A program made the position numbers and the translations under genes. DNA of 6,739 nucleotides from Promethearchaeia archaeon (GTDB taxonomy: Archaea; Asgardarchaeota; Lokiarchaeia; Sigyniarchaeales; SOKP01): positions 1 to 6,739 of the forward strand of contig JAHQWS010000134.1 in assembly GCA_029856295.1 (NCBI GenBank). The letters run 5' to 3'. The notes below the pieces were generated by a model. The model was given only the letters and a program-made list of their open reading frames with translations, searched no databases and was not told the origin of the DNA. Numbering within the stretch: position 1 is the stretch's first letter; the number at the start of each line of letters is the position of its first letter. Below, piece after piece: positions 5,661 to 6,739 of this stretch.

Positions 5661-6359
5661 ATGGTGTCTCCTCTTGGTTATCTAGACGGTTTAACCGCTA
5701 CAGGTATTATATTATCTTCTGTTATATTCGGGCTAATGTCTTTCTATCACGCAAGAAAACTGGAAGCAAAACTTCTTGCTGTCGCAGGAGTGATGGTTAT
5801 CTTCATTGGGCTTTTTTGGTTAGGACCTTTTGTTGATTTTCTTTCTATAATTTTTACTGGCAAAAATATAAGTCCTATATACGTTTATGGCTGGTTAAGT
5901 TATGTATGGGTGGCTCCAGCTATCATAATTGCCATGTATCTAGGGTCTGAGCTTCTGGTCCCTGAAAAAAAGAAGATAATTATAGGAATTTACGGAATTT
6001 TAGGTATAATGTTTGAGCTTCTTATTTTTCTAGACGTATCTGGCTCTTTTACATTTACTCTAAACAACCCCGGTCAAGATACAATTGACTCTAGCTTTAA
6101 TCAAACTTCTCCGACGTATTTTCTAATCATTCTTTTTCTAATCTCAACATTAATATTTATGGGAATAGGTTTTGCGGTAAAAGCTAAGCAGGCCACAGGA
6201 GAAATACGAAAAAAATTCACTTATTTATCAATAGGATTCATCGTTTTTGTTGTCTGTGGAGCTATTGATTCGATTTTGCCTTTAGGAGTTGCGATTGGAA
6301 TTTCCAGGGCCGTAATGATGTCTTTTGCCTTATTTATGTACTTAGGTTTAAAGACTTAG
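5661..6359 (+). CDS. Seven-transmembrane protein of unknown function
   Basis: I do not recognise this family with confidence. The 232-residue product has seven hydrophobic segments, at about 10-29, 36-65, 73-99, 104-124, 151-174, 184-206 and 208-230. Short basic loops (31-37, 102-105, 173-185) lie on one side, and a polar Asn/Asp/Ser/Thr-rich loop (130-150) lies between TM4 and TM5. By the positive-inside rule the N-terminus is outside and the C-terminus inside. The layout resembles 7TM sensor modules that precede histidine kinases or cyclases, but nothing follows TM7. TM7 has no lysine, which argues against a retinal-binding rhodopsin. ATG 5661 was chosen because GGTG sits 10 nt upstream. 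The in-frame GTG at 5643 would add six residues encoded by the repeat itself, and GTG 5664 is also possible. A T10 tract follows the TAG, so the gene appears monocistronic. Confidence 0.75.
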   Translation: MVSPLGYLDGLTATGIILSSVIFGLMSFYHARKLEAKLLAVAGVMVIFIGLFWLGPFVDFLSIIFTGKNISPIYVYGWLSYVWVAPAIIIAMYLGSELLVPEKKKIIIGIYGILGIMFELLIFLDVSGSFTFTLNNPGQDTIDSSFNQTSPTYFLIILFLISTLIFMGIGFAVKAKQATGEIRKKFTYLSIGFIVFVVCGAIDSILPLGVAIGISRAVMMSFALFMYLGLKT

Positions 6360-6386
6360 AAAAGAAAACATCTCAATATCTATATA

Positions 6387-6402
6387 TTTTTTTTTTATTT
6401 TT
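6387..6402 (+). terminator. Oligo-T terminator after the 7TM gene
   Basis: T10 (6387-6396), one A and then T5 begin 28 nt after the TAG stop, without a GC-rich stem. This matches archaeal oligo-T termination and separates the 7TM gene from the phosphoglycerate mutase gene. Confidence 0.5.
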
Positions 6403-6458
6403 ATATTGAATTTTCTGAATTGTACAAGGTTGTTAAAAATTTAATCTAAAATCAAAGA

Positions 6459-6466
6459 TTTATATT
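6459..6466 (+). promoter_or_regulatory. Candidate TATA box for the phosphoglycerate mutase gene
   Basis: TTTATATT, preceded by CAAAG (a plausible BRE), lies between the upstream T10 terminator and the mutase gene. It predicts an RNA start near 6490 and a leader of about 50-60 nt, compatible with use of the strong AGGTGAT ribosome-binding site at 6541-6547. Placement is by motif and position only. Confidence 0.3.
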
Positions 6467-6542
6467 AAAGCGTGAAATCATTTTTATTAAACATGTGTTT
6501 AGCGAAAAAAAAACAATTTTAATAATATGATCAAAACTTTAG

Positions 6543-6739
6543 GTGATAATAATTCTTGAATTAGTTTTATTAAGACATGGGGAAAGTACATGGAATAAAG
6601 AAAATAGATTCACTGGTTGGACTGATGTTGATCTTTCAAAAAAAGGAATCGAAGAAGCAAAAGAAGCGGGAAAAAGATTAAAAGAAGAGGGCTATATATT
6701 TGATGTGGCATTTACATCTGTTTTAAAACGGGGTATTAG
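6543..6739 (+). CDS. gpmA: 2,3-bisphosphoglycerate-dependent phosphoglycerate mutase, 5' part (window ends inside the gene)
   Basis: The N-terminal 65 residues of a cofactor-dependent phosphoglycerate mutase, which interconverts 3- and 2-phosphoglycerate in glycolysis and gluconeogenesis. L-R-H-G-E-S-T-W-N contains the histidine that is phosphorylated during catalysis (codon 6576-6578). N-R-F-T-G-W-T-D-V-D-L-S follows, then a helical segment and F-T-S-V-L-K-R-G-I, corresponding to the family's T-S-V-L-K-R-A-I-R-T. The rest of the gene lies beyond position 6739. The start is uncertain. GTG 6543 is the first canonical codon after the in-frame TAG (6540-6542), but it lies inside AGGTGAT, a near-perfect ribosome-binding site (6541-6547). 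A start at ATT 6552 would give the more usual short leader M-L-E-L-V-L-L-R-H-G. Many archaea use the cofactor-independent enzyme instead. The family call is secure; the symbol rests on the match to bacterial GpmA. Confidence 0.88.
   Translation, partial: MIIILELVLLRHGESTWNKENRFTGWTDVDLSKKGIEEAKEAGKRLKEEGYIFDVAFTSVLKRGI

Noticed and set aside
5661..6359. Rhodopsin or heliorhodopsin identity for the 7TM protein
   Set aside because: The last helix contains no lysine for retinal attachment and no rhodopsin motif is visible.

Overview
The window is strongly AT-rich and reads as archaeal. Oligo-T tracts follow two reverse-strand genes and one forward gene. TATA-like boxes lie about 26 nt from two ATG codons, as expected for leaderless mRNAs. 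GGTG-type ribosome-binding sites precede other genes, and Ile/Lys codons are abundant. The mix of acyl-CoA dehydrogenase, SagB-type flavoenzyme, hexapeptide-repeat membrane proteins and 7TM proteins would suit an Asgard archaeon (Lokiarchaeia-like). That placement is inference, because no marker gene is present.

Layout. Positions 60-800 (reverse) hold a SagB/ThcOx-type FMN oxidoreductase. Positions 1000-2532 (reverse) hold an acyl-CoA dehydrogenase whose last ~95 residues look like a winged helix-turn-helix domain. Each has its own TATA-like box and a following T tract, so they are probably separate units. Positions 2533-2752 are a divergent regulatory region with an 18-bp inverted repeat. 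From about 2753 to 5393 (forward) two overlapping genes encode integral-membrane left-handed beta-helix (LbH) proteins. The first carries two [TM pair - P-x-x-G-x-F - LbH] modules and the second carries one, plus a lysine-rich tail. Together they give six membrane segments and three soluble modules, the layout known for the C-terminal half of epsilon-poly-L-lysine synthetase-like proteins. The first gene has no ATG, GTG or TTG at the point where its homology begins. Positions 5394-5660 are AT-rich non-coding DNA with no recognisable gene; they end in a perfect 20-bp tandem duplication containing the ribosome-binding site of a 7TM protein (5661-6359). After a T10 terminator, the window ends inside a cofactor-dependent phosphoglycerate mutase gene (6543 onward).

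The two LbH genes form the only clear operon. The dehydrogenase is divergent from them and shares an intergenic region, so its winged-helix domain could regulate one or both sides; this is a hypothesis. The 7TM and mutase genes look independent. No tRNA, rRNA, CRISPR array, insertion sequence or attachment site was recognised.
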